This document shows, in pieces, positions 32,973-40,210 of a stretch of 64,000 bases of DNA. Position 1 is the stretch's first letter; every line of letters starts with the position of its first letter. The notes under the pieces are model-generated. The model was not told where the DNA came from. It saw nothing but the letters and a program-made list of their open reading frames with translations, and did no database searches. Both the position numbers and the translations under genes were made by a program. This DNA is from UBA5738 sp964470995 (lineage in GTDB: Bacteria > Patescibacteriota > Minisyncoccia > Minisyncoccales > UBA5738), in assembly GCA_964470995.1 (NCBI GenBank), contig CAYYEP010000003.1:1-64000 (forward strand). The letters are read 5' to 3'.

Positions 32973-33012
32973 AAAAAGGTCGGTCCTTGGCTTTGTAGGG
33001 ACCGGCCTTTTT
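32973..33012 (+). terminator. Hairpin family copy 5, terminator-like
   Basis: AAAAAGG-T-CGGTCC pairs with GGACCGG-CCTTTTT over 14 bp (one G-U). The terminal T-run makes this copy a good intrinsic terminator for the clpB transcript. Confidence 0.8.
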
Positions 33013-33070
33013 AAACTGCGTTTTTACTTTTTATGTCCCAGTTGTTATAATGTTGAAATAACTTGTCCGT

Positions 33071-33799
33071 ATGGAGCGAAAATACCTTATTGCGGCCGCG
33101 CTTTTATCGATAGGGTTGATGGGGGGAATTTTTGTGCTTGTCCGCCAAAATGGCGGCATTAAAATAGCTGCCGCCCGGATCGCCGATAGTTTGGGTGGGC
33201 AGGGGAGCGGTTGGGTGCAGATCCAGCCCCGAACCAAAGATGGCGAATCAAACCAGGAAATTTTCCAAGATAATTCGGCCATATCGGCTCCGTCCGGTGC
33301 CGCCGACAAAGCTAAACCAGCTCCGGTCGTTTGGTGCGACCCTTTGTCGGCCTCTGCTGCGGAGCCGCTCCATGAGGTAATCTTTAACGAGATTGCGTGG
33401 ATGGGCACGGCGGCAAACTATAGCGACGAATGGATCGAATTAAAAAATATTACTGCCGGGCATATCGATCTTTCGGGATGGCAGATGCAGAATAAAAACA
33501 AAAAAATCAAAGTTTTTTTTGCCGCCGCCGATGTCTTGCCCGCCGATGGACTCTATCTTCTTGAGCGTACCGATGACGGCACGGTTCCGTCCGTTGCCGC
33601 CAACAAAATATATACCGGCGGCATGGCAAATACCGGTGATGCGCTTTATCTTTTTGACAAAGATTGCCGGTTGCAGGACGCGGTTGCCGCTTCGCCTAAA
33701 TGGCCGGCGGGAGATAATGCCGCCAAACTTACTATGGCGCGCCTTCCCGGCTTTAATTGGGCCAACAGCGTCTTAACCGGTGGCACCCCCGGCAAATAG
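33071..33799 (+). CDS. Lamin-tail-domain surface protein
   Basis: A 242-residue protein with a membrane helix or signal anchor (residues 5-24), a linker, then a lamin-tail (LTD) beta-sandwich domain: VIFNEIAWMGTAANYSDEWIELKN, IDLSGWQMQNK, DGLYLLERTDD, ANTGDALYLFDKD and a final NWANSVLTGGTPGK. LTD domains are common on exported bacterial proteins and are thought to mediate binding. No C-terminal anchor follows, so the N-terminal helix holds it in the membrane. The function is unknown. Confidence 0.85.
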   Translation: MERKYLIAAALLSIGLMGGIFVLVRQNGGIKIAAARIADSLGGQGSGWVQIQPRTKDGESNQEIFQDNSAISAPSGAADKAKPAPVVWCDPLSASAAEPLHEVIFNEIAWMGTAANYSDEWIELKNITAGHIDLSGWQMQNKNKKIKVFFAAADVLPADGLYLLERTDDGTVPSVAANKIYTGGMANTGDALYLFDKDCRLQDAVAASPKWPAGDNAAKLTMARLPGFNWANSVLTGGTPGK

Positions 33800-33834
33800 T
33801 CTTCTGAATTTGTATCCCTGAAGTGTGTATTTTT

Positions 33835-33873
33835 AAGGTTGCACCCGGCGAAGTACGCCGAGGTGCCACTCTT
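33835..33873. repeat. Dispersed hairpin family, copy 6
   Basis: GCACC-CGGCG, loop AAGTA, CGCCG-A-GGTGC, with outer AAGGTT and CACTCTT. Flanked by TGTATTTTT and ACTGTATTTA. Confidence 0.75.
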
Positions 33874-33916
33874 ATCGACTGTATTTACCCCGTTTTTTGA
33901 AATTGTGTTAAAATTA

Positions 33917-33953
33917 TGTCCTATATTGTACTAATCTCAATGTGAATAGGACA
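33917..33953. promoter_or_regulatory. Inverted-repeat operator overlapping the -35 element
   Basis: TGTCCTAT (33917-33924) and ATAGGACA (33946-33953) are perfect 8-bp inverted arms, centres 29 bp apart. The right arm contains the -35 hexamer AGGACA of the promoter below. A repressor bound here would block RNA polymerase; the downstream DNA-binding protein is the obvious candidate. Confidence 0.6.
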
Positions 33954-33976
33954 ATTATCTGCTATACTGATATAAT
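33948..33976 (+). promoter_or_regulatory. Promoter of the DeoR-like gene
   Basis: AGGACA (33948-33953), 17 bp, TATAAT (33971-33976), a perfect -10. Confidence 0.65.
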
Positions 33977-34000
33977 TAATTATTCTTAGAGGGATACATA

Positions 34001-34072
34001 ATGAATTTTCGGGGCGGAGTGCGTCCCGAAAATCAAATTCGAATATGGATAAAAATAACCTTATACAACTGA
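34001..34072 (+). CDS. Possible 23-residue leader peptide
   Basis: The ATG at 34001 has a GAGGG SD (about 33990) at good spacing and encodes MNFRGGVRPENQIRIW..., ending in TGA at 34070-34072, past the ATG of the next gene. Its codons span a 9-bp hairpin (ATTTTCGGG 34005-34013 with CCCGAAAAT 34025-34033) that lies just before the main start. Translational coupling or attenuation is possible. It may also be chance. Confidence 0.35.
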   Translation: MNFRGGVRPENQIRIWIKITLYN

Positions 34073-34875
34073 CAAAAGACGTCTATCGGCTGTCTTTGTT
34101 ATTTCCCAATAAGGAACCCTTGCGCTACCGCATAAGGGAAGCGGCCGACGATATTATCGCCGGGTTCATAATGAAGCGCAATGATTATCTTCAGGATATT
34201 AAATTACAGCTGGAGGCCCTTGATAGTTTCTTTGATATTGCTTCTTGTCAGGATTGGACTTCTCCTTCGCGCGTGATCGCGATTCGAGATCGGTACCGCG
34301 CCGTGGCTCGCGAATTGGCGCTGGCAAAGCCTTCGCCTGAACCCATCATTTTGCCCGGGTCGGCCTCTAAAGACGTGATTCAACCTGCCCCGGCCAGCGT
34401 TACCGAACCCGAATTCGCGCCTATAACGCCGCTCGAATCACTGGACAAGGACGAAATAATCCTCCCGCCGTCAATCGAAGAGACCGGGCCCGCCGCGGTT
34501 TATCCGATGTTGCGCCCGGAAAGCCGGGTGATTTCGGTCGAAGAACCGGCCGTCCTTCCGGCCATTCCCAAAGACTCTGCCGCCATCTCCCCGGAACCGG
34601 AAAATACCGAAGCAGACATTGATTTGGGCGAAGAAGAAAACGAAGAGGAAAGCGGTACCGGTTTGACTAGCGGCCAGATACTGCGCCAAAACCGTATTTT
34701 AACCTTTTTAAAGGAAAATGGCGGTGCCCAAGTTTGGGAAATTCAAAAGATTTTTCCTGATGTGAGTAAGCGCACCATTCGTCGCGATTTTCGTTCAATG
34801 CTCCGGCAGGGGCTTATCGAACGCTATGGCGAGCGCAATACCACATCCTACAAGCTCAAAATTAATCTCTCCTAA
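34045..34875 (+). CDS. DeoR-type winged-helix regulator with N-terminal helical domain
   Basis: A 276-residue protein. Residues 1-95 are helical (LTKDVYRLSLLFPNKEPLRYRIREAA). About 100-205 is a Pro/Glu-rich disordered linker. The C-terminal 65 residues are a winged helix: LRQNRILTFLKENGGAQVWE, then DVSKRTIRRDFRSMLRQGLI and ERYGERNTTSYKL, as in DeoR-family DNA-binding domains. The usual DeoR sugar-binding domain is missing, so the N-terminal bundle may be the sensing or dimerisation part. The operator upstream suggests autoregulation. Its ATG lies inside a probable leader peptide. Confidence 0.85.
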   Translation: MDKNNLIQLTKDVYRLSLLFPNKEPLRYRIREAADDIIAGFIMKRNDYLQDIKLQLEALDSFFDIASCQDWTSPSRVIAIRDRYRAVARELALAKPSPEPIILPGSASKDVIQPAPASVTEPEFAPITPLESLDKDEIILPPSIEETGPAAVYPMLRPESRVISVEEPAVLPAIPKDSAAISPEPENTEADIDLGEEENEEESGTGLTSGQILRQNRILTFLKENGGAQVWEIQKIFPDVSKRTIRRDFRSMLRQGLIERYGERNTTSYKLKINLS

Positions 34876-34895
34876 GTTCTGTATTCTGTATTTTA

Positions 34896-34931
34896 AAGGT
34901 AGCTCCTCGGCGGGCGTCGAGGAGCTAACTT
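34896..34931. repeat. Dispersed hairpin family, copy 7
   Basis: AAGG-TAGCTCCTCG pairs with CGAGGAGCTA-ACTT (10-bp inner stem). Flanked by CTGTATTTTA and AGCTGTATTTA. Confidence 0.8.
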
Positions 34932-35098
34932 GATAAGCTGTATTTAGATTTGAGTCCATATTCCAGCGCACATTTTTTAGTTTTTTGTCAATATTGTTTT
35001 GCTTGTATTTTCGCTTAAAATGTGCTATAATTAAAGTTAGGAGATAGTATCGCCCCACCCATATATTGAGTGGTATTCGGTGTTGTTTGCTGCGTTTT

Positions 35099-35143
35099 CA
35101 AGGTCGTTTCTCGGCACATCGTGTTTTTACCTGGGTGCGGCCT
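35099..35143. repeat. Dispersed hairpin family, copy 8 (degenerate)
   Basis: CAAGGTCGTTTCTCGG and GGGTGCGGCCT remain, with a partly decayed inner stem. Followed by AAACTGCGTTTCAAGGTC, the start of a further truncated copy, so two units are in tandem. Confidence 0.55.
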
Positions 35144-35251
35144 AAATAAACTGCGTTTCAAGGTCATTTTTTTGGCAACTTGATAAAGGGTTGCAAAGCC
35201 TGACCTTGGGAAAACTTGAATTTCCCGATAGAAATAGGCGACTCGAAATCA

Positions 35252-35755
35252 ATGAATAAAGCACAAACGGAATTTGCTAAAATATACGACGCCAACATAG
35301 ACAAGATCTATCGTTTTGTTTTTCTGCGGGTTAATTCCAAAGAATCGGCCCAGGATATTGTCTCCGAAACTTTTACGAAATGTTGGAACACTTACAAAGA
35401 TGCTCCGGATAATATAAAAAATCCTCGGGCGTTTTTGTACCGAGCCGCTAAGAATCTGGTCATCGACCATTACCGCAAGCAGGGTAGGACACCCGCTGTC
35501 GCCGCCAATTTCGCCGATATTGAAATTGCCGATCCCAAAGCCGATTTCGAGCAAAAAGCGATCTTGGCCTCCGATATGGAAACGGTGCGCAAAACTATGT
35601 TGGCGATGAATGAAGATTACCAGAACGCCATAATCTGGCGTTATCTGGAAGATATGCCTATCAAGGAAGTCTCCCAGCTATTGGAACGTTCCGAAGAGGC
35701 CACCCGCGTATTGCTCCATCGGGCTATGAAGGATCTTCGCACCCGCCTCTCCTAA
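35252..35755 (+). CDS. ECF-type RNA polymerase sigma factor
   Basis: A 167-residue sigma factor with region 2 (FAKIYDANIDKIYRFVFLRV, SAQDIVSETFTKCW, FLYRAAKNLVIDHYRK) and region 4 (MNEDYQNAIIWRYLEDMPIK, then EVSQLLERSEEATRVLLHRA). Region 3 and region 1 are absent, as in ECF sigmas. I start at ATG 35252 (MNKAQTEFAKIYD), not the in-frame TTG at 35216. The next gene encodes a membrane protein with a short cytoplasmic N-terminus, an arrangement like sigma/anti-sigma pairs. Confidence 0.93.
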   Translation: MNKAQTEFAKIYDANIDKIYRFVFLRVNSKESAQDIVSETFTKCWNTYKDAPDNIKNPRAFLYRAAKNLVIDHYRKQGRTPAVAANFADIEIADPKADFEQKAILASDMETVRKTMLAMNEDYQNAIIWRYLEDMPIKEVSQLLERSEEATRVLLHRAMKDLRTRLS

Positions 35756-35782
35756 CCGCATTAAATTTTGCATTTGTATCAG

Positions 35783-35822
35783 TAACGCGGCTCCTGCGTA
35801 GCAACATAAGTGCCGCCTTTAC
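35783..35822. repeat. Dispersed hairpin family, copy 9 (degenerate)
   Basis: GCGGC-TCCT and AAGT-GCCGC with a short stem, in the same position 3' of a stop codon as other copies; TTTGTATC precedes it. Confidence 0.5.
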
Positions 35823-35921
35823 GGCTGCAATTCTATGTATGCATAAAATACATACTGTAACAAAATTGACATCCAGGCGTCATAACTATATTCGGACCAA
35901 ATATCGAATACCGCGAATACT

Positions 35922-36683
35922 ATGGAAAGCGATAACGAATTGATCAGCCAAATAAGAAAACTAAGGGAAATTAAGCCTGATTCGGCCTGGTCCGCTTCGG
36001 TTCGCACCCAAATAGTAGGACAGGATATGGTGGGACAAAAAAAGTCTATTCTCTCCGTATTCGGTGCCGCGCTTTCCCAATATCGGATATCTTTTGCCTC
36101 GCTGGCGGTTTTTCTGATGGCGGGGGGCACGGTTGCGATAGCGCAAAACTCCCTTCCGGGTGACTCTCTCTATGCTGTAAAGCGTGCCACGGAAAGGGGA
36201 TTGGCGCTCATCGAGGGTAAGGGTAACGTAGCTTCCGCCAATCTGGATCTGGCGGCCAAGCGTCTGGCCGAAATTGACCTGATATCGCAAAAAAACTTGG
36301 GCCAAAAAATACCGGCCGCGCTGGAAGAATACAAGAATGCAAAATCGGCGGCCAAAAAGGAAGTTGCCGCCCAGATCGCCCAAAACCCCGAAAATGCCGC
36401 CCAAATAGTTAAAAACGCGGTGGTGGCAATGAAAGATATCAACGATAAGGAAAGGCAGATCTACGGAGCGTTGGGAGTGGAGCAGAATGCTACTTCCACC
36501 GGTGACGTTTCCGATTCTGCGTCCGACAAAGCGATAATTGGTTCGCTTATCGACAGCCTGCGAAATAATACCGGCTTATCCGAAGATCAGCTTAAGGATT
36601 TGGAAAAAGTAATGGCCCAGTACAATAATGAAAATTACCGCCAAGCTCTTGATATTTATCTGAACAGTTCCATCAACAAATAA
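35922..36683 (+). CDS. DUF5667-type membrane protein, possible anti-sigma factor
   Basis: A 253-residue protein. Residues 1-45 are cytoplasmic and begin MESDNELISQIRKLREIKPD. One membrane helix (about 48-68) is followed by NSLPGDSLYAVKRATERGLAL, then ANLDLAAKRLAEIDLIS, the hallmark of DUF5667 proteins. The outside part is helical and Ala/Lys-rich. Its position after an ECF sigma gene suggests it holds the sigma factor at the membrane through its short N-terminus, but no canonical anti-sigma zinc motif is present. Confidence 0.82.
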   Translation: MESDNELISQIRKLREIKPDSAWSASVRTQIVGQDMVGQKKSILSVFGAALSQYRISFASLAVFLMAGGTVAIAQNSLPGDSLYAVKRATERGLALIEGKGNVASANLDLAAKRLAEIDLISQKNLGQKIPAALEEYKNAKSAAKKEVAAQIAQNPENAAQIVKNAVVAMKDINDKERQIYGALGVEQNATSTGDVSDSASDKAIIGSLIDSLRNNTGLSEDQLKDLEKVMAQYNNENYRQALDIYLNSSINK

Positions 36684-36704
36684 AATTTGAATTGCATATT
36701 TCTA

Positions 36705-36764
36705 AAATGGCTCCTCGGTAGCCTGTCCCAAGCTTATTGAAGGATGCTCATCGAGGTGTCAGTA
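36705..36764. repeat. Dispersed hairpin family, copy 10 (degenerate, interrupted)
   Basis: AATGGCTCCTCGG and ATCGAGGTGTCAGT form the arms. The loop holds CCTGTCCCAAGCTTATTGAAGG, written here as CCTGTCCCAAG-CTTATTGAAGG, which recalls a short repeat common in many bacterial genomes. Confidence 0.45.
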
Positions 36765-36807
36765 TGGAAAAATTAATTGCATTCCGATTAAAGTATCTTA
36801 AAGCTTT

Positions 36808-37047
36808 CCGGGATTAACGAACCCGGTCAACATCAAGACTTGCTGATAAAGGAGTTTCCCGAACGGTTGGGAATATCCTTCGTCAGCAAGTCTGGCGTGA
36901 ACCGAAAGGTTCATAAGTAGTCGTGGTTCTTGCGGCATCAAAGCTTTGGCCGGAAGAATGGGATTGGAAACGGTCCCGTAAATGGTCGGCGCGACAATTA
37001 ACAAAAGGACTATAATTTTAGTCCAGGTAAAAATAGGTCTTATTAGA
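36808..37047 (+). ncRNA. Candidate structured RNA or leader of the surface-protein mRNA
   Basis: Successive stems: CCGGG/CCCGG (36808-36826). Then a long stem AGACTTGCTGA (36836-36846) with TCAGCAAGTCT (36883-36893), extended inside by AAGGA/TCCTT and TTCCC/GGGAA. Then GAACC-GAAA-GGTTC (36899-36912), a GNRA hairpin. Finally GGTCT-TATT-AGACC (about 37033-37046) just before the ATG. Such density is far above the rest of the window. It may be a 5' leader that stabilises or regulates a highly expressed mRNA, or an independent small RNA. It matches no RNA family that I know. Confidence 0.5.
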
Positions 37048-37062
37048 CCAAATAATTAAACA

Positions 37063-39087
37063 ATGTCTAGCAAGAAATTGATCGCGGGCATGATTGCCTT
37101 TGCGATGGCTGTAGCCGTTGCGCCCAGCGCCAACGCCGCTACTGCCGAAGAACTGGCCGCTCAAATTGCTGCCCTTCAGAGCCAATTGGCTTCCCTGCAG
37201 GGTCAGCTTGGAACGACCACGGGAACGACTACCACAACCACGACCACTACCACGACTGGCACGACTTCGGTCGCCGCTTGCGCGGGTGTGACCTTTACGA
37301 GAAATTTGACTCTCGGTTCCACTGGCACCGATGTCAAATGTTTGCAAGCCCTGTTGAACGGCGATGTCGCGACCGCGGTTGCGGCCACGGGCGTCGGTTC
37401 AGCCGGAAATGAGACCGAGTACTTTGGTGGATTGACCAAGACTGCGGTTATCAAGTTCCAGAACAAGTACGCCGCCGAGGTTTTGACCCCGGTTGGATTG
37501 ACTGCCGGCACCGGCTTTGTTGGTGCTTCGACCCGCGCTAAATTGAACGCGATGTTGGCGGGTACAACTACCACCACGACTGGTGATACTACCACCACGA
37601 CTGGTGATACTACCACCACCACGACTGGTGATGGTGATGAAGGTGAGTTTACCGTAACCTTGAACTCGACCCCGGCCAACGGCCAGGATGCCGAGGAAGG
37701 CGAAAAAGGTGTTGCCGTAATGGGTCTCAAGATCAAAGCCACTGGCTCTGATATCGAAATCCAGCGCGTAACCTTGGCTTTCGATGCCAAGCCTTACACC
37801 TATTTCGACACGGTGTATTTGTATGATGGATCGACTGTGGTTGCCGAGGCTGACTTGGATTCCGATTCGGTTTCCAAGGTTGATTCTGACGACTATCGCA
37901 TCACGATCTCCGGTTTCGAGAATAAATTCACTGTGGCCGAGGGCGCGACCAAGACCATGACGGTCAAGGTTGATGTCAAGGATGGCCTCAAGGAATCTTA
38001 TCTTGACGATACCGTTGCGATCCTTCTGCCGACCGACTCTGCCATTCGCGGTATCGATGAGGCTGGTTTGAATCAGTACGCCGGTGGTGCCGAGATCACT
38101 CGCCGCATCGACATGGCCACTGCCGCGGCCGATGATGCGAACCTGACCGTTAGCGCCAACGATGATACTCCGCTCGACCGCAACGTGATCGCCGATAACG
38201 GCGAGATCGAAGATGCCACTTTGTTGGTCTTCGATGTTGAGGCCGAGGACGACGATATCACGATCACCGACATCAACGATGTTGTGATCACCAGCGACGC
38301 CGCTTCTTCGACGATCGACACGGTTTATTTGTACAACGACAGCAACGAATTGATCGCCGAGTCAAATGTTGACGACGATGGCGAAGCTAACTTCGAAGAT
38401 CTCGACGAGACCATTGAGGACGGCGACACCGCTACCTTCACGATCAAATTCGACAAGGATGTTGAGAACGATGATGATTTCGAGACTGGTATGACCGTGT
38501 ACGCCACGGTTGACGCCGCCGGTATCGTTGCCGAGAACTCCGACGAGGATGAACTTGATGCCGATCAGTTGAATGGTGATGCTGCGGGCAACCTGGCTTA
38601 CCTCTACAACGTTGGTCCTCAATTCACCATTTCGTCCATCACGACTTCCGAGATCCAAGCCACCGATAATACTGCCGCTGGCATTTCCGCGACCTTCAAG
38701 GTTGTGGTTGAAGCGATTGGCGGTGATATCTACCTGGCCAAGAAATCCGATTCCGAGAATTCGTTTGATGTCGAATACTCCATTGACGACGCTGCCGGTG
38801 TGAATGCGGGTAGCATTACATACACCAAGCCGTCCGGAGCCACCGAAGTTTCCGGCACTGGCGATGTTGCGACCTTCTACGAGATCGAAGAGGGTGAGAG
38901 CCTGACCTTTACGGTCAATGCCACTCAAACCGTTACAACCGATGGTTATTACGATTTGAGAATGGCGGGCATCTCCTGGACTGATGCTCTCGACACTGAT
39001 ACTGCCGATATGGTTTCTTCCACCTATATGGATGGCCAGGACGAGTGGATCAGCGACGCCGAGTATCTTCAGGCTGCCGGATCCTAG
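37063..39087 (+). CDS. Secreted, acidic, Thr-rich surface protein with peptidoglycan-binding domain
   Basis: A 674-residue exported protein. The signal peptide ends near ANA-AT (residue 26). A short coiled coil follows (EELAAQIAALQSQLASLQGQ), then a Thr-rich linker. A PG_binding_1-like domain (about 75-170) includes LGSTGTDVKCLQALLNGD and KTAVIKFQNKYA. A second Thr/Gly/Asp repeat linker follows. About 470 residues of strongly acidic beta-sandwich repeats then carry the motif DTVYLY(D/N). Codon choice is highly uniform (GAT/GAC, ATC, TTC, GCC), suggesting strong expression. It is a good candidate for the S-layer or major surface protein. A strong terminator follows. Confidence 0.85.
   Translation: MSSKKLIAGMIAFAMAVAVAPSANAATAEELAAQIAALQSQLASLQGQLGTTTGTTTTTTTTTTTGTTSVAACAGVTFTRNLTLGSTGTDVKCLQALLNGDVATAVAATGVGSAGNETEYFGGLTKTAVIKFQNKYAAEVLTPVGLTAGTGFVGASTRAKLNAMLAGTTTTTTGDTTTTTGDTTTTTTGDGDEGEFTVTLNSTPANGQDAEEGEKGVAVMGLKIKATGSDIEIQRVTLAFDAKPYTYFDTVYLYDGSTVVAEADLDSDSVSKVDSDDYRITISGFENKFTVAEGATKTMTVKVDVKDGLKESYLDDTVAILLPTDSAIRGIDEAGLNQYAGGAEITRRIDMATAAADDANLTVSANDDTPLDRNVIADNGEIEDATLLVFDVEAEDDDITITDINDVVITSDAASSTIDTVYLYNDSNELIAESNVDDDGEANFEDLDETIEDGDTATFTIKFDKDVENDDDFETGMTVYATVDAAGIVAENSDEDELDADQLNGDAAGNLAYLYNVGPQFTISSITTSEIQATDNTAAGISATFKVVVEAIGGDIYLAKKSDSENSFDVEYSIDDAAGVNAGSITYTKPSGATEVSGTGDVATFYEIEEGESLTFTVNATQTVTTDGYYDLRMAGISWTDALDTDTADMVSSTYMDGQDEWISDAEYLQAAGS
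37567..37635 (+). repeat. Tandem repeat coding for Thr-rich linker
   Basis: ACTACCACCACGACTGGTGAT is repeated about three times with one unit lengthened by a codon, encoding (T)5-6-G-D. A simpler ACGACTACC-type stretch lies at 37215-37265. Copy number is likely to vary by slippage. Confidence 0.8.
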
Positions 39088-39150
39088 TTCTCTCTAAATC
39101 GCCTTTCTTGTGGACTGGCGTTACTGGTGGGTTTAACCCTCCGGTATGGC

Positions 39151-39180
39151 AAAAACCCGCTTAACCGCGGGTTTTTGTTT
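39151..39180 (+). terminator. Strong intrinsic terminator
   Basis: AAAAACCCGC (39151-39160), loop TTAACC, GCGGGTTTTT (39167-39176). Confidence 0.92.
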
Positions 39181-39219
39181 TCTTTGTGCGACTGATCCTT
39201 CCAACATCGCAAAAAAAGT

Positions 39220-39268
39220 TTGTGCAAGGTCGCACCTTGCACAAATTGTGCAAGGTGCGACCTTGCAA
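39220..39268. repeat. REPIN 1 (doublet palindrome) upstream of the RAYT gene
   Basis: Hairpin TTGTGCAAGGT-CGC-ACCTTGCACAA is followed by its reverse complement TGCAAGGT-GCG-ACCTTGCA. Two inverted hairpins form one larger palindrome ending 41 bp before the transposase ATG. Confidence 0.85.
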
Positions 39269-39309
39269 TACTTGCCAAAACTATTGTCTTTGCTTATTAT
39301 TGCGATAAT

Positions 39310-40104
39310 ATGCCAAACCTTACTCGTAATTTTGCTATCGGCGATATTTATCATATCTTTAATCGTGGAGTAGAGAAGCGCGCCGTTTTTATGGATAACT
39401 CCGATTACTACCGCTTCGTTTTTTCGCTGTATGAATGTAACGACGAAACTGCGGTTCGGGTTGGCCAGCGTATAATTGAGCGCCGCCAAAGAAATACCAA
39501 CAAAGCAAGTTCTGCAAGGTCGCACCTTGCAAGCTTGCAAGGTGCGACCTTGCAGAATTCAGAAGCGCACAAGAGAGAGCTGTTGGTTGAAGTCGTGGCT
39601 TTTACCCTGATGCCTAACCACTATCATCTAATTCTGCGCCAATTGGTTGACGGCGGCATTTCGCTATTTATGAAAAAATTAGGCAATGCCTATACCGGAT
39701 ATTTTAATGAGCGGCATGAACGTAAAGGGATGGGAGCTCTTTTTCAGGGACGTTTTAAGGCGATACGTATTGCCGATGACCGGCAATTTTTGCACCTGGC
39801 CGAGTATTTGTTTTCAAACCCTGTCGAAATCCTGGAACCGGACTGGAAGCTGGGCGGCGTCCGGGACCCCGCCGCCGCAATTGATTTTTTAAATAATTAT
39901 AAATGGTCAAGCTATTTGGATAGTATCGGTATGAAAAATTTTCCTTCCGTTACCGATCGGGATTTTTTGTGGAAAGTATTCGCTGGTTCCACGGACGAGC
40001 GGAAGGGGAGGTGTCGCGTCAAAGAATTCACCGAAGCCTGGATCAAGAATAAATCAACACTGTTTTCCGGCATTGCTATTGCTCAAAAAATATCTTTTGA
40101 TTAG
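39310..40104 (+). CDS. REP-associated tyrosine transposase (RAYT, Y1 family)
   Basis: A 264-residue single-strand HUH transposase of the IS200/RAYT type. GDIYHIFNRGVEKRAVFMDN opens the fold. The metal-binding HUH motif is H104-Y105-H106 in LMPNHYHLIL. Y166 in AEYLFSNPVE is the likely nucleophile. GALFQGRFKAI is also typical. I start at ATG 39310; an earlier in-frame ATG lies inside REPIN 1. Residues 67-83 (SARSHLASLQGATLQN region) are encoded by a REPIN inserted in frame between the N-terminal strand and the HUH motif. RAYTs act on REP/REPIN hairpins like those beside and inside this gene. Confidence 0.92.
   Translation: MPNLTRNFAIGDIYHIFNRGVEKRAVFMDNSDYYRFVFSLYECNDETAVRVGQRIIERRQRNTNKASSARSHLASLQGATLQNSEAHKRELLVEVVAFTLMPNHYHLILRQLVDGGISLFMKKLGNAYTGYFNERHERKGMGALFQGRFKAIRIADDRQFLHLAEYLFSNPVEILEPDWKLGGVRDPAAAIDFLNNYKWSSYLDSIGMKNFPSVTDRDFLWKVFAGSTDERKGRCRVKEFTEAWIKNKSTLFSGIAIAQKISFD
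39510..39557. repeat. REPIN 2, perfect 48-bp palindrome inside the RAYT gene
   Basis: Ordered as TTC, TGCAAGGT-CGC-ACCTTGCA, AGCT, TGCAAGGT-GCG-ACCTTGCA, GAA; perfectly symmetric about 39533/39534. Its length of 48 bp (16 codons) keeps the transposase frame open. Confidence 0.93.
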
Positions 40105-40210
40105 TTGAATTGTGCAGGGGTAGGCTTGCAGATTAACAGAACATTAAAAACAAATCTTGACTCAAAATCGGCATCATGATAATTTACCGTATTTTAACAG
40201 ATACGATCGT

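Larger units (their letters stand above)
33800..34044. other. 245-bp regulatory region before the DeoR-like gene
   Basis: It contains hairpin-family copy 6, an inverted-repeat operator, a promoter, and a leader peptide with a hairpin, annotated separately. Confidence 0.7.
34876..35251. other. 376-bp spacer with hairpin-family copies
   Basis: It contains copies 7 and 8 of the hairpin family and a partial ninth (CAAGGTC at about 35159). No gene is seen. Confidence 0.6.
36684..37062. other. 379-bp spacer with hairpin copy 10 and a structured leader
   Basis: A degenerate family hairpin (36705-36764) is followed by a highly structured stretch (36808-37047) that leads into the surface-protein gene. 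No protein-coding frame is convincing. Confidence 0.6.

Noticed and set aside
34876..36764. Intergenic hairpins read as simple intrinsic terminators
   Set aside because: Apart from 32973-33012, most copies lack a T-run after the stem and share flanks and outer arms, so a repeat family explains them better.
37200..37640. CRISPR-like short tandem repeats
   Set aside because: The repeats are in frame and code for a Thr-rich linker; there are no unique spacers.
39084..39540. Minus-strand frames with repeated ARSHLA/CKVAPC peptides near the RAYT gene
   Set aside because: These peptides are translations of the REPIN palindromes in various frames, which is why the same words recur at 63.0-63.3 kb.
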